From Gari tellinella (Eukaryota > Mollusca > Bivalvia > Cardiida > Psammobiidae), in assembly GCA_922989275.2 (NCBI GenBank), contig OV277868.1, positions 52,140,216-52,204,215 on the forward strand: 64,000 nucleotides of DNA, in the 5' to 3' direction. The notes under the pieces were generated by a model. That model was not told the origin of the DNA. It saw only the letters and a list, made by a program, of their open reading frames with translations, and made no database searches. The translations under genes were made by a program, and so were the position numbers. Shown piece by piece: positions 1 to 10,480 of the stretch; within the stretch, counting starts at the first letter, position 1; every line of letters starts with the position of its first letter.

Positions 1-24
1 TCTATGGGGGAAAGGTTTAAATAA
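1..24 (+). repeat. End of a Z-family TTAA palindromic MITE, cut by the window edge
   Basis: The first bases read TCTATGGGGGAAAGGTTTAA, matching the right end of the full Z copy at 53792-54036. Only the terminus is inside the window. Confidence 0.6.
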
Positions 25-90
25 ACACATGTTTGCATGATAAAAATTCAGGAAAATGTTCACAAAGGAATATCTCTGCGGAACTTTTAA

Positions 91-296
91 CCCTTAGCCT
101 GCCAGTCACGACTATAGCTCCATATGCAAACAGCTTGGATCCGGATGAGACGCCGAGTAACTCGGCGTCTCATCCGGATCCAAGCTGTTTGACACTCGGA
201 CAATATTTTCAGCAATTTTGAGCAACTTTGAAGCACTTTGAAACTTGAAGCAGACGAGAAATATAGCAGACCACAATTTATTTGGCGGGCTAAGGG
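91..296. mobile_element. TTAA-flanked palindromic MITE with core-1
   Basis: TTAA stands at both ends (87-90 and 297-300). The ends are inverted: CCCTTAGCCTGCCA on the left, TGGCGGGCTAAGGG on the right. The middle (126-191) is a near-perfect 66-bp palindrome of the core-1 type in a GATGAGACGCCGAG version, with both arms carrying the same variant bases. No coding capacity. Short TIRs, a TTAA target and small size suggest a non-autonomous piggyBac-like element; its transposase source is not in the window. Confidence 0.75.
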
Positions 297-301
297 TTAA
301 G

Positions 302-600
302 ATGCATCAATTGCATGACTTCAATATTTACCTTCTTTAATGCAGACATTGTGTCTGCCTGGCAGCTTATTACATGTCCTCCATATACCCCACTTGTATG
401 TTGTATATTCTTGAAAGCGGAATTTGACTTCTACCCATTCCTGACCACAAATGGACACGGCTAGCCATATCACTGCTATCAGAGCCAGAATTTCAGCAAT
501 GATCTAAAAAGAAATCACTAAATGAGCATGTTTTTTCATAACAGTGTAGAAAATCATGTTCCTATAGGATTACAAGCCAAACTATACCAACAATACCCAC
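302..600. other. Unassigned non-coding stretch
   Basis: AT-rich sequence with no long open frame, no terminal inverted repeat and no recognisable RNA gene. Confidence 0.5.
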
Positions 601-1056
601 ATTTAAACTTACCATAGAAATCAATAAGGCCAACATTTTGATTAAGTTTCATGAAGATCAAATGAGATGTGTAGCCTCTAAACTGTCAATAAGGTTGTTC
701 TATGATTTGACCTAGTCACCTAGTTTTTGACCCGACGATAACCATATTTGAACTTGATTTAGAAATCAATGAGGCAAACATTTTGACACAGTTTCATGAA
801 GATCTAATGAGATTTGTAGCTTCCAGAGTGTTAACAAGGTTTTTCTATGATTTGACCTAGTGACCTAGTTTTTGACCCGACATGACACACATTCAAACTT
901 GAACTAGATTTCATCAAGACAAACATTGTCATCAAATATTATGAAGATCAAATGAAATTTGTAGCTGCGCTAGGTACCGGTAATGCTATTACGGACGACA
1001 GACATTCAGCAATCCTAAAAGCTCATCTTGGCACTTCGTGCCAGGTGAGCTTAAAA
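601..1056 (+). repeat. Dispersed tandem repeat A with 3-prime hairpin
   Basis: Two to three units of about 145 bp repeat TTTCATGAAGATCAAATGAG and GATTTGACCTAGT.ACCTAG. The end (980-1056) has a GACGACAGACATTCAGCAATC stretch followed by a hairpin, GCTCA..TTGGCACTTCGTGCCA..TGAGC, and TTAAAA. The end layout matches repeats B, C and D further on. No open frame. The 53384-53765 copy carries a similar interior in the other orientation. Confidence 0.65.
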
Positions 1057-1213
1057 CAATGTAGACCAAGGCCAGACAGCTCCTCCAGGCTTCAAGCACT
1101 GGACTTCTTCTTTATGTATACAACACTCTCTCAAGTTTGAGAATTATGTGTTGGCGCCAAAATTAATAAAAAACGTTTAAGGACCATCGCTGTTGTTTAG
1201 GTTCTAATGTTCA

Positions 1214-1261
1214 AAGGGAGACAACTCATGCAAAATATTTGCATAAGTTGCCTCCCTTTGA
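1214..1261. repeat. Short palindrome
   Basis: CAAAGGGAGACAACT and its near-exact mirror surround GCAAAATATTTGC. Arms are about 21 bp. No longer element around it is evident. Confidence 0.6.
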
Positions 1262-1654
1262 CTACTCCATGGTAATGTTTATATGCGTATTTTTATTTTT
1301 TCAATCTCAATAAGATAAATTATCCGATAATACCTGCATTTGGCAACCACGATTAGAATAGTGATATATCGTTGTTGATTGTACTGTATGGATTTGGATC
1401 CATTTAAGCATATGAAAGTGGTTATCTATTCATATAGCATTTGTATATAGCCCAATGTAATTGGTTTAATACGTTTTACTGTCTATGCAGACATTTGTAA
1501 TTTTTAGAAAAACTAGGTCTGGTACCTATATTTTTTATGTGTTATCAGACAGTATCCGAAGTGTATGAATGCTTCAACAATATTAGTGGAAAATATTATC
1601 AAAATCTGAATGTAAGAACAGTAGAAGAAAAAACTTTGAATACTAACTATTTGA
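1262..1654. other. Unassigned AT-rich stretch
   Basis: No repeat structure, exon signal or RNA gene that I can support. Confidence 0.45.
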
Positions 1655-3381
1655 CAGGGCTGCACAAATAATTTTTTTAGCCACTTGTCCAGGACAAGTG
1701 ACTTTCAAAAAGTCACTTGTCCTGAACAAAAAGCCACTTGTCCAACTTTTTATAAACCTGATTCGAAAACATGGTTCCATGTAAATGCCGGCAAAAGGGA
1801 ACCCATTAAATTGATACTTTCGATTTGAGCATATCAATTTGTTTTAATTTTTATCGGTTATAAAGACAAAATGGTATTTATATATTTTACTTATTATTAT
1901 TATTATAATTAAAATTATGATATGATTATACATGCATACTCTGTGAAACAAAAGGGAACCCATTAAATTGATACTTTCGATTTGAGCATATCTAATAAAT
2001 TTGTTTTAATTTTTATCGGTTATAAAGACAAAATGGTATTTATATATTTTACTTATTAAAGTTATTATTATAATTAAAATTATGATATGAATATACATGT
2101 ATACTCTATGAAACATAATTAACTAGACTATCACACCTTATCACGTAAATGTAGAATCTGTAATGTATCTCCACGATTTCTTTAACCCATTACCCCACAA
2201 ATTTGCATGTATGCCTTTAATTGATTCCTCCGCTAAAGTAAAAAGATCCACACATAAGATCTACGTTTTAATTAAAATAAGGGATCCCTTCTGACAGGGA
2301 CACTTTTCACCCAAAGCTTTAATTCTTACAATTGATATCTCTATATTAGTTATACACTTGTTGGTTTTGACATGAACTTTTTAAAAGATTTTCCCTTAAG
2401 AAGCCATGGCAACCAGGGTTCTACATGGTTCCAATATATCTAAATAATTTTAATATAGGACCATCTAAGGAACATAATTACCTTTAGTCTACTTGTGCCT
2501 TCAATATTCAATAAAGAATGAAATTTAAGATTGTTTCCCTTTTGTCTATTAATTCTATGTTAAACATTTGAAGTGTGTAAAAGTTATCTTTCCTTTATTT
2601 CAAACTGTCACAATTTTCTGTAATTTACAGATTTTCTTTAAATTCACATTTTCAAAATCATCATCTACACTTTGATTTGCTTAAATCATGTTTACATAAC
2701 ATTTTAAAGACACATTTCCTACATAAAAATCATAAACCTATTTATTAGATATAAAAATAAATGTTGCTATTTAAACAAAAGAATGCTACCTTTTTCACTC
2801 TAACTTCTTAATCACTCTATATTATAAGGACAAACGATCCTGTATTAATTTGTATGCAACATTCAACAACAACAAAAATATTAATTTGTATGCAATATAG
2901 CGTACATGTACACGACTACTCATCAACACGTTGAAATAAAAATGTCTACACACTTGAATTGTCAGAAGTTTACAAGCTTTGATTGACCATCAGAAGCTGG
3001 TTAGAGTCCCTTTGTGTAACACATTGAGATTACGTAATCAAAGGGTGGTGCCGCGGAAACGTGTGAGAGACTGACAGTCACACGAAATTGACATAAAACA
3101 GTCATGTAGATCTACTGTGAATTTGTGGTAGTTGACACGCGGATTCGCTGGATACCTAGGGAACATGGATAACTGGATTATAAGACCTTTGCACAGCAGG
3201 TAGGCTAGAAGCACTCGCGGCATTTTATGATTCAGGTCACCTCACTAACCTGGAGTCCCGTAGTGTTAATCAACCAGCTATTTTTGAAACTTGTCCGGGA
3301 CTAGATTCTAGAAAATAGGTACCTGTCCGGAGCCATTTTCCACTTGTCCGGGACGTCGGGCTAGGGGATTTGTGCAGCCTG
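1655..3381. mobile_element. 1.7-kb CAGGG-ended DNA transposon (hAT-like), non-autonomous
   Basis: Left end CAGGGCTGCACAAAT and right end ATTTGTGCAGCCTG are inverted repeats, flanked by direct TTTGA on both sides (1650-1654 and 3382-3386), a 5-bp target duplication. CACTTGTCC-like motifs cluster near both ends (about 1682-1742 and 3290-3352), as expected of transposase binding sites. The interior holds a tandem duplication and no transposase frame. CAGGG ends suggest hAT, although 8-bp duplications are usual there; it resembles the nested element at 38918-39736. Confidence 0.65.
1792..2110 (+). repeat. Tandem duplication, period 157 bp
   Basis: CAAAAGGGAACCCATTAAAT starts at 1792 and again at 1949. 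The two units are almost the same, differing by small indels (for example an extra TAATAA in the second). Lies inside the 1655-3381 element. Confidence 0.85.
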
Positions 3382-3386
3382 TTTGA

Positions 3387-4160
3387 TATTGTGTTCTCTT
3401 TTTTGACGGATAATGTGTTGTTTTCATGTTTTTTGGTGCTACTTGCTAAATTATTAATCTACATAAAGTTCTTCTTAATTCTAAAGTGGGCTAAGTTATA
3501 TTGCAATTTTGCATCATCATGCTTTGAAATAAACTTTCATCTGTATAAACCCATTATTACCCTAATTGTAATATATCCTCTACATTCGTATCACCGGAAT
3601 CCTAAGCTATCCAAACACGATTATAAAGATAATCAATCTAAATGGAACTCAGAGATACATTGAAGGAATATGGAGAAAAAATAGTTTTCTAACTGAAAAT
3701 AACACTGAAAGTAACCAAACAACTTCATTTTTAAACAAATACCAGTTATTTAAAAGCGCTTGTACACAATCGGGTCAAATTCATACTGCATGTGAAAGGT
3801 CAATTTCCAGACACTCACTAAACGTAATAAACATTTAGTGCTATATTGAAAAATCAGTAATTTAAAATCATTTTACAAAGGGACATTAAAAAATAATCTA
3901 CATGATCAATTTTGGTATTCTTTTTTTGAAAATATAATTTTCTTCAATTTTTCCACATTTTTTTCAGCTTTGTTGCTGCCCACATCTAAAACCAACCTGA
4001 AACCCCTTTTTTAATGACGTAAACAGATCGTACGTGCTATAATATCAAGCGTTTTTGTGATCCTTCTGGAGTCATGTTAGGGTTCCGGTTAATCAGAATC
4101 GAGGATATCCAATTCATTTACAAATAGTGTGCAAGTGGAAGTACATTCTATCCTATAGAT
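3387..4160. other. Unassigned AT-rich stretch
   Basis: A 97-codon open frame at 3370-3663 crosses the right end of the preceding transposon and is AT-driven; I do not consider it a gene. No other structure seen. Confidence 0.45.
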
Positions 4161-4164
4161 CTAG

Positions 4165-4290
4165 ATACAAACAGTGTAGATCCTGATCTCCTAAATAATT
4201 CCTTTGACCAAGGTCTGCACTGTTAGAAAAAAAGTCAAACATATATATAACTATAAACTGGAATTGTCCATTTGAATGCCCAGGGGTTAC
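4165..4290 (+). repeat. Decayed V-family fragment
   Basis: ACAAACAGTGTAGATCCTGATC and ACCAAGGTCTGCACTGTT are the two arms of a V-type core (4171-4226), followed by the V tail AACTGGAATTGTCCATTTGA. Ends are lost. Confidence 0.6.
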
Positions 4291-4306
4291 ATATATAAAC
4301 AGTTAA

Positions 4307-4517
4307 CTCATTACCCCATAAATACGCCTTTTTATGTCTTTAATTTATGCCTCAAGTGAGGAAAATAGTTCAAATTTATACCATCACTAGTATGCAACAT
4401 CAGAAATATTTTCTTTACTCCTACAAATTTAAGCTTAAAGCAGGCTGAAAGTAAAGCAGAACCTACTTTAAGTGTTAACATGTTTTCAAAACTTGAAATA
4501 GGCTATGGGGTAATGGG
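4307..4517 (-). mobile_element. Z-family TTAA MITE, reverse orientation, core damaged
   Basis: Flanked by TTAA (4303-4306, 4518-4521). Ends CTCATTACCCCATA and TATGGGGTAATGGG are inverted. The core keeps the left arm GCTTAAAGCAGGCTGAAAGT but most of the right arm is missing. Confidence 0.7.
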
Positions 4518-4521
4518 TTAA

Positions 4522-5279
4522 AACACTTTCAAGGAATATTCTTTTAGATATTTACATCAATAAAGATTATCTGAGCACTATCTTTAAATGGGATATGCTC
4601 ATGACAGCTAGGCGCCAGATAAAAAAATCAACATATTTTCAAGTGGGCGAATTGCCAAATTCCTGCACGCATGCATGTTTTAAGATATTATCTGTCGTTC
4701 TGTTTCATCTAAAATGCACAGCACGCTTAATCAATACAGAGTCCAGACGCCCTATCCGGTGGACCTCGGCAGAAAATCAATAGTTGCCACCATACCTTCA
4801 CTGGCGTCGTTTTGACCACCACATTTTCTCCCATTATTTTGTCACATAATTTATTCCTTGGCATTTGCAAAGAGCGTGGCAGTATGTAATAAAATGTCAC
4901 AAGTAAAATCCATGATTTATCCTACATGCAAACCCATGCATGTTGCAAAAGACAACATGTTGCAAGTGTAACTCTAGACTGAATCGCTCAGCTTCCATCA
5001 AATAGCCAAAAAATTTGACAGCTCTCTGTTTACAAATACCACGTGACTTTTATACAAGGGAGAAAACTCTTATAAACTACGGGAGTTATTTTCATATCGG
5101 TAGACATAAACAGTTTGCATAAAAATGAGAAAGTTCAAGTAGATCTAAGCTGAATTTTTTAGGCAGAACTTATAAATTAAAGCATAAAATAAAAAAATAA
5201 ATTATATGTAATTTTGCGAACCAAGCACTGTAGTTGGATTGACTCTATGACCAACTTTGCCAGAGTATTGAATACACAA
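4522..5279. other. Unassigned stretch upstream of the tRNA
   Basis: No repeat family recognised. A 62-codon frame at 4595-4783 has no supporting features. Confidence 0.4.
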
Positions 5280-5351
5280 TCCTCGATAGTATAGTGGTAA
5301 GTATCCCCGCCTGTCACGCGGGAGACCGGGGTTCAATTCCCCGTCGGGGAG
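5280..5351 (+). tRNA. tRNA-Asp (anticodon GTC)
   Basis: A 72-nt intact cloverleaf. Acceptor arm TCCTCGA pairs with TCGGGGA (one T:G pair) before discriminator G. The D-arm/A-box reads TAGTATAGTGGTAAG; the anticodon arm CCCGC-CTGTCAC-GCGGG places GTC at the anticodon; the T arm CCGGG-TTCAATT-CCCGT gives the B box GGTTCAATTCC. It follows the animal tRNA-Asp consensus closely and has no intron. A T5 tract at 5358-5362 can end Pol III transcription. The only departure noticed is A rather than G in the T loop, which is tolerated. No neighbouring tRNA seen. Confidence 0.96.
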
Positions 5352-5357
5352 ATGTGT

Positions 5358-5362
5358 ATTTT
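5358..5362 (+). terminator. Pol III terminator of tRNA-Asp
   Basis: TTTTT lies 6 nt after the mature 3-prime end. Confidence 0.75.
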
Positions 5363-5429
5363 TGCTTTCATTTTTTCCTTTGAATGTAAGTATTCCGCGA
5401 TATCGTCAGTCAAAGAGACACACTAATTT

Positions 5430-5600
5430 CCAATAAAATCTCGTCCATTTCATGGCAATTAATGGTTGATTTTAACAACATATTGCAGAAGCCCTCTGGT
5501 CAGGGTGTACATTGTTTGTGTCAGACAACTGTACTATTTCACATGTACACCGGTTGTTTATGATGAGTATACACATTACTTGCTAGGGTCAAACTTAATG
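5430..5600 (-). repeat. Decayed V-family copy
   Basis: Contains GTTGATTTTAACAACATATTGCA, CCCTCTGGTCAGGG, TACATTGTTTG and the end motif GAGTATAC...GCTAGGGT in V order, reverse orientation. The left core arm is missing. Confidence 0.6.
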
Positions 5601-5864
5601 TATTAAAGGAAGAAAATTTTCTGTATCCGATCCCCTCTCTCTGGGGCGTTAAGTCATGCACATCTGACCCTTAAGAATGCTTCACTTGCTTGATGCAAAC
5701 AGTGTAGTTTCAGATCAGATGGCTCCTACATGGTCACTCAGATCACGAAATGCACTGTATGTCATGTTGCGTTACAGTAAAACCTCTCTACAGTAAATAA
5801 CACAGTTTAATGGTCGTAATAGAGATATTGTACTTTGTATTACATACTCCTGAAACATACATAA

Positions 5865-6091
5865 CCCGTTCACTCTCAATGACGCTTTAAAGCGCGTTTG
5901 CAAACAGTTTGGGTTCTGATCAGTCGCGGCGTGACGCGGCGTCTGATTAGAACCCAAACTGTTTGACACTCTTATCGATATAAACCTTAAATCTAACTTT
6001 GAAACGTGTCTTGCAGACAACAATGATGAAGCAGACGACACTAAAGCGGTGAAGGGGTAAAATTATCCCGATTAATTTGATCATGAAAGGG
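5865..6091 (-). mobile_element. W-family TTAA MITE, reverse orientation
   Basis: Ends CCCGTTCACTCTCAATGACG and TTTGATCATGAAAGGG; TTAA at 6092-6095, degraded to ATAA at the left. Core-1 at 5900-5965 reads GTTTGGGTTCTGATCAG with the mirror CTGATTAGAACCCAAAC, so the uncommon GGGTTC variant is present in both arms. W-specific GCAGACAACAATGATGAAGCAGACGAC follows. Confidence 0.75.
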
Positions 6092-6179
6092 TTAAAAAGA
6101 TCAAATGGACTAGACTTCATTACAAACTGGGTTAATGCATTTGAAGTTTCAGGAGTTACTGAAGTAACCTATTCATCTA

Positions 6180-6554
6180 AAGCGCTCCCTCTCTACAACG
6201 ACACCTATTGGGAAACACGGAGTGTGTGTGTTGTTCGGAGGGAGTCGTTATAGGGAGGGACAATTAAGACTTGGCTTACATTTGCAAACAGCTTGAATCC
6301 AGATCAGACGCCGCGTAACGCGGCGTCTGATCTGGATTCAAGCTGTTTGTCACACGTCATTTCATGTTTATGTATTCCATCAAAATATCCGCTTATATTA
6401 ACTGTGAGAGAAAAAAGCAGACGACAATATTAAGCAGACGATATTGCAGCAGTAAACGTGTTAGATATAATTGTCCCCTTCAGGGAATTGCTACCATGAT
6501 CGTTGTAAGGAGGGGTCGTTGTTGGGAGGGCCGTTGTAGAGAGAGAGAGCGCTG
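6180..6554 (+). mobile_element. Y-family TA MITE, full length
   Basis: TA at 6178-6179 and 6555-6556. Ends AGCGCTCCCTCTCTACAACG and CGTTGTAGAGAGAGAGAGCG are inverted. Core-1 at 6284-6349 has the GCTTGAATCCAGATCAGACG version. After it come two GCAGACGA.AAT motifs also found in W, then GTCGTTGTT and GGAGGGCCGTTGTAGAG. Ends and the TA target suggest a mariner/Tc1-like non-autonomous element. Confidence 0.8.
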
Positions 6555-6911
6555 TATCTACCCCTCGTTATCCCGGACAGGTCTTATCATTGAAGCAATC
6601 CACTCCACATGCTCCAGTGTTTGTTCATATCTTGACATCATCGGCACCCCCATTGCTCTGTCACACAGTGGCACAAGGGTGGCACTAATTTATTTATGAC
6701 CCATTTATCTGAAACGGCCTTCAAGTTTATTAAATCGTCACAAGCCGACAATGCGTAGATACCCTTCTCCATTGAAATGCTTCCAAATGTTTGAAATTAT
6801 TTAATCACGTACATTGAGTTATTATCGGGGGACATATTTATTGCACAAACATACCTTCTTTATATACACAGGTTAATAAACTTTGACCAAAACTAATATA
6901 TCAGCTTAGAA

Positions 6912-6933
6912 AATGGGTGGAACGCAGTCAATA
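6912..6933 (+). CDS. Possible first coding exon (MGGTQSI), very uncertain
   Basis: AAAATGGGTGGAACGCAGTCAATAG runs directly into GTAAGTGTC, a consensus splice donor, and lies outside the recognised repeats. It would encode MGGTQSI with one base left over, an N-terminus starting with Gly as in myristoylated proteins. No compatible downstream exon was found: the acceptor at 16979 gives a stop in this phase. A chance ATG before a GTAAGT is quite possible. Confidence 0.15.
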
Positions 6934-6977
6934 GGTAAGTGTCTTTTCTGACTTTATCTTAACCTTTTGTCTTTTAA

Positions 6978-7300
6978 CCTATTATCTCACAACTTGTTTT
7001 TAGTTTTTGAAGATAGATAACAATGTAAAGGAAGTTAAAAGTAAAGCAGGATGCGTCTGCTTTTACCCATTTCCCCATAGCCTGTATCTAGATTTGAAAA
7101 TAAAAGACCACTTAAAGGAGGTTGAAAGTAAAGCAGAATGCGCATTCAGCTTTACTTTCAGCATGCTTTAAGCTTTCATCTGCTAGGATATTGAAACTAT
7201 TTCCTTTTATGTATATTCAAGACAATATAAACTGGAACTGTTTTTGGAGTGGAGGAGTTAATTAAAGGCGTACAAAGGCGTATTTATAGGGGAATGGGTC
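6978..7300 (+). mobile_element. Two Z-family copies end to end, the first partial
   Basis: TTAA at 6974-6977. A first copy (6978-about 7062) stops inside the core after GTAAAGCAGGATGCG. A second follows from CCCATTTCCCCATAG with core-2 at about 7113-7172, whose centre has lost the usual CCTTAAGG turn. The right end GGCGTATTTATAGGGG is followed by GGTC, not TTAA. Confidence 0.65.
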
Positions 7301-7337
7301 AAGCTACAATTTGCTATGATAGACTTGGCACTGAAGG

Positions 7338-7460
7338 GTTAACCCTTTCCTGCTACAACTGTAATTTATCGAATACTGACGCTTTTATAATCAATATATA
7401 TACCCAGATCAGACAGATGCTGAATGAGCTGTCTGATCAAGGTCTACACTGTTGTTGTAT
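7338..7460 (+). repeat. Direct repeat of a V-like fragment, copy 1
   Basis: CCTGCTACAACTGTAATTTA, ATACCCAGATCAGACAGATGCTGAA and a GGTCTACACTG half-arm recur at 7790-7910, so this approximately 110-bp piece is duplicated around a V copy. Confidence 0.65.
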
Positions 7461-7545
7461 AGGAAATAGGATTGTCAACCTGAGTTTTGAAGATAGTTGA
7501 CAATGTTAAGGAAGTTGAAAGTAAAGCAGAATGTGTCTGCTTTAA

Positions 7546-7790
7546 CTTATTCACTCCTGAGAAGTTTTAATGAAAAGTTCCATTTTCCAATTAAGTTTAG
7601 TCCGTTTATGACAATTTATGGGTGTTTTCAGCAATATATTGCAAATTGACAAACAGTGCAGTGCCCTCTGATCAGGGTCTGCACTGTTTGTATTGGACAA
7701 GTATACTTTTTATAGGTACAGTGTTTATAAATGACGAGTATACTCATCGCTAGGGTTGAATTTACTATGATAGACTTGGCACTGAATGGG
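7546..7790 (-). mobile_element. V-family TTAA MITE, reverse orientation
   Basis: TTAA at 7542-7545 and 7791-7794. Starts CTTATTCACTCCTGAGAAGT and ends near CGAGTATACTCATCGCTAGG. The core is shortened to CAAACAGTGCAG..CCCTCTGATCAGGG..CTGCACTGTTTG. Confidence 0.75.
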
Positions 7791-7910
7791 TTAACTCTTT
7801 TCCTGCTACAACTGTAATTTAGCGAATATTGACGCCTTTTTTTAAAACAATATATACCCAGATCAGACAGATGCTGAAGGAGCTGCACTGTTGTCGCATA
7901 GGAAATAGGA
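7790..7910 (+). repeat. Direct repeat of a V-like fragment, copy 2
   Basis: Second copy of the 7338-7460 piece, with the same CCTGCTACAACTGTAATTTA and CCCAGATCAGACAGATGCTG. Confidence 0.65.
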
Positions 7911-8089
7911 ATTGTCTCACATGAGTCTGCACTCTTTCCTCAAAGAATTGTTTCCTTATATAGTCTCATATAATTCTTAGAAAGAATGGCTGTGTACGCC
8001 ATATGTGTTGGACATGTATATGTGATATTTGTTATTATATGTTATGTACACAGATGAGACTTGAATAAAGATCTATATATATACATGTA

Positions 8090-8293
8090 CATGTAAAACC
8101 CCTCTATTACGACCACTAAATAGTGTTAGTATAGGGTGTTTAATACAGTTGACTGCTTAAAGCAAGGTGACAGTGAAACAAAAAGCTCCTTTAGGAGCTT
8201 TTTTTCACTGTCATCTTGCTTTAAGCTGACGCATGCCTTTTATACAATCAATAAGCATTCGTTTTAGAGGTCATAATAGATGGATTTTACATG
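8090..8293. mobile_element. TA-flanked MITE carrying core-2
   Basis: TA at 8088-8089 and 8294-8295. Ends CATGTAAAACCCCTCTATTA and AATAGATGGATTTTACATG are inverted. The centre (8153-8226) is a long palindrome of core-2 type, GCTTAAAGCAAGGTGACAGTG ... CACTGTCATCTTGCTTTAAGC, around AGCTCCTTTAGGAGCT. Confidence 0.75.
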
Positions 8294-8374
8294 TATAAAA
8301 TTATATTATTGGTCAATTTAAGATGATGGTTGTTTCATAATTATATGGTTATTCAGCGTGAGAGTGAAAAATGT

Positions 8375-8490
8375 CTGATCACGGTCTTCACTGTTTTCTC
8401 ATAGGATATGTCTGACATGAGTCTACACTATTTTCTCGGGATTCTTTTCTTCATTTTTACCAATGTTATAGTTCAGCGCTATTGGCAATA
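8375..8490 (+). repeat. V-like remnant
   Basis: CTGATCACGGTCTTCACTGTTTTCTCATAGGATATGTCTGACATGAGTCTACACT echoes the 7440-7490 and 7900-7935 segments. Ends not definable. Confidence 0.4.
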
Positions 8491-8574
8491 AAAGAGTTAA
8501 TATGGGTAATACGTCGACTGAATGACACACTGAAAATAGGGCTGGTTTTGGGCAGTTATCATGTCTCAGCTTAA

Positions 8575-8790
8575 CTCATTCACCCCTGGAACTTTTAGTG
8601 GACAATTCCAATGTTCAATTAAATCAATGCCATTTTGACTATTTAGGGTTGATTTTAACAATATATTTCAAAATGACAAACAGTGTAGACTCTCTGATCA
8701 GGGTCTACACTGTTTGCATGGGACAAGTGTAACCCTCACAGGTACGCTGTTTGTGAATGACGAGTATACTCGTCGCTAGGGTTGAATGTG
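8575..8790 (-). mobile_element. V-family TTAA MITE, reverse orientation, short core
   Basis: TTAA at 8571-8574; right flank degraded. Starts CTCATTCACCCCTGGAACTT and ends CGAGTATACTCGTCGCTAGG. Core 8677-8717 lacks the usual GGGCTCC inner turn. Confidence 0.75.
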
Positions 8791-9090
8791 TAAAGTAAGA
8801 CGAAAGGAAAACAGAGCAACCCAAAAGGAACTTTCTGCTTTCCTTTCTTTTTAATCAGGCGTCTGATCTTCTAAAGTTAAAACTGTTTGATAAGGTCAGA
8901 AATACTCATTTCTCGCATTAAAGGTTTAAAGGTTAAACGAAATAATAATAAAAATACGTATTTCAGTATTTGTCACTATGGCAAACACTTTTTTAGTTAT
9001 TTATCCCAACATAAATCGCAGCTATATTTAAATTAAGTATAGCAACCGTCAATAAAGGAAAGCATTGCAATAGCCAAGTGTATAGAAATA

Positions 9091-9226
9091 CAGTCAAAAC
9101 TCGATACTTCGAACTTGCGTTAGTTCGAACATACACCTATTTCAAAGTTAAAACGTGGCTGAGCCACGTTTGAACTTTGAAATACGGGTATGTTCGACTT
9201 TAACAAAATCGACTTATCGAAATTAA
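9091..9226 (+). mobile_element. TCGAA-family (pogo/Tigger-like) MITE, right end damaged
   Basis: TA at 9089-9090, then CAGTCAAAACTCGATACTTCGAAC. The centre, 9140-9182, is the third core type: TTTCAAAGTTAAAACGTGGC and mirror. The right terminus has decayed; the intact relative is 24203-24395. Confidence 0.65.
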
Positions 9227-9384
9227 ACTTATGAAATACTTGTACGATCAATTAGCTAGATCGATGTATGGCGAGTTTTGCCTGCACTTGTATAAGATGA
9301 AACATTTATTTTGTCGAGAAATCGCATTTGATAACATTCGATACACATGTATTGAATTTACAGTGTACGTATGAATAGTACATT

Positions 9385-9528
9385 GGTCATAGGCAAACAG
9401 TGTAGAAGGAGTCATTCGACCTGGGACTGCCCTGCTTGTCGTTTGCATTATAGGCCTATATACTGAATAGTCAAAAATGGACCAGACTTAATTGGAATTG
9501 TCCACTTGATGTTTCAGAGGTGAACGAG
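9385..9528 (+). repeat. Truncated V-family copy
   Basis: GCAAACAGTGTAGAAGGAG, a scrambled centre, GTCGTTTGCATT, then the V tail AATAGTCAAAAATGGACCAG and TTTCAGAGGTGAACGAG before TTAA (9529-9532). Confidence 0.65.
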
Positions 9529-9769
9529 TTAAATATGGAAAGGTTTGAGGATCAATCGAGCATAGAGCACTGTCTTGAAGAAGTCAGTGAATAATTGCAG
9601 AAAATCTGGCACATCATAATGAATAGTTAATGAGATCACAGATCTGAATGGATCAAACCTTCATTAGAGTCGGGTAAACATGACGTTAAAGTCATGTAAT
9701 CATGGCACCCGGCTTATTTGTGTTGGTAAAGCAAGGCATAGCTTGTGTGTGTTACTCAAAGACGGACAT

Positions 9770-9842
9770 AGCTTAAAGCATAATAAAAATAAGACAGAAA
9801 GCTCCGTAAGAAGTTTTATGCTTTATTTTCATTTTGCTTCAA
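9770..9842. repeat. U-type palindrome (core-2), imperfect
   Basis: GCTTAAAGCATAATAAAAAT and ATTTTCATTTTGCTTCAA are arms around AAGCTCCGTAAGAAGTTTT. It adjoins the Z copy at 9841. Confidence 0.55.
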
Positions 9843-10075
9843 CCCTTTCCAATATAATTGTAGGCAGATTATTGTTTAAAGCAGGTTGAACCTAAAGCAG
9901 AATGTGCCTTAAGGCACATTCTGCTTTACGTTCAGCTTGCTTTACGCTACCATCTGCTAGGGTAGAAGGATTTAGAAATTATCACGGAGTATAGTTATAG
10001 CTATAAAGGGAACTATTTTCTTTAGGGGAGGAATACATAAGATGTGTAAAACTTGTATTGATGGAGTAATGGGTT
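9841..10075 (+). mobile_element. Z-family MITE with core-2
   Basis: Starts AACCCTTTCC and ends GATGGAGTAATGGGTTA. Core-2 at 9875-9946, with turn TGCCTTAAGGCA. Both TTAA flanks have mutated. Confidence 0.7.
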
Positions 10076-10480
10076 ACGCAGTCATCTTTCATAAATACCA
10101 GAAAGGATCGTCGTAATGGTGGAATAAAGCTGTATTTCTGCAACAGTGGACACATATTCTTTAAGAAGTTGCTAGTTGTTACAGTGTTAAAACGTAAGGA
10201 GCAATGTACTGCGAATATCTAGAAGGAACTGAATCAGCATTTCAGCTCACGGTGGTGGCAAAAGGAACGCAATGCCTATTTATGGACAAGCTTGTTTGAA
10301 TAGCAGAAATATTTGAGACGGTGCGATGTATTTGACTCAATGGCAATTTGAACATGGTTTGGTCATATCAGAGATTGATTTATTTCAAGGCGGTGTCTGA
10401 TCAGGAAGAACACCCTTTGCAGCGTAACATAGTGCAGTGGAGAACATGCTAATAATTCCCGTTTAAACGAATTTAAAATA

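Noticed and set aside
126..191. Rho-independent terminators or attenuators
   Set aside because: Strong hairpins are abundant but belong to eukaryotic palindromic MITEs; no bacterial gene context.
3370..3663. 97-codon frame as a membrane protein
   Set aside because: Hydrophobic content follows from AT richness; it starts within a transposon terminus.
6364..6699. 111-codon frame
   Set aside because: Lies largely inside the right half of a Y element and crosses its end.
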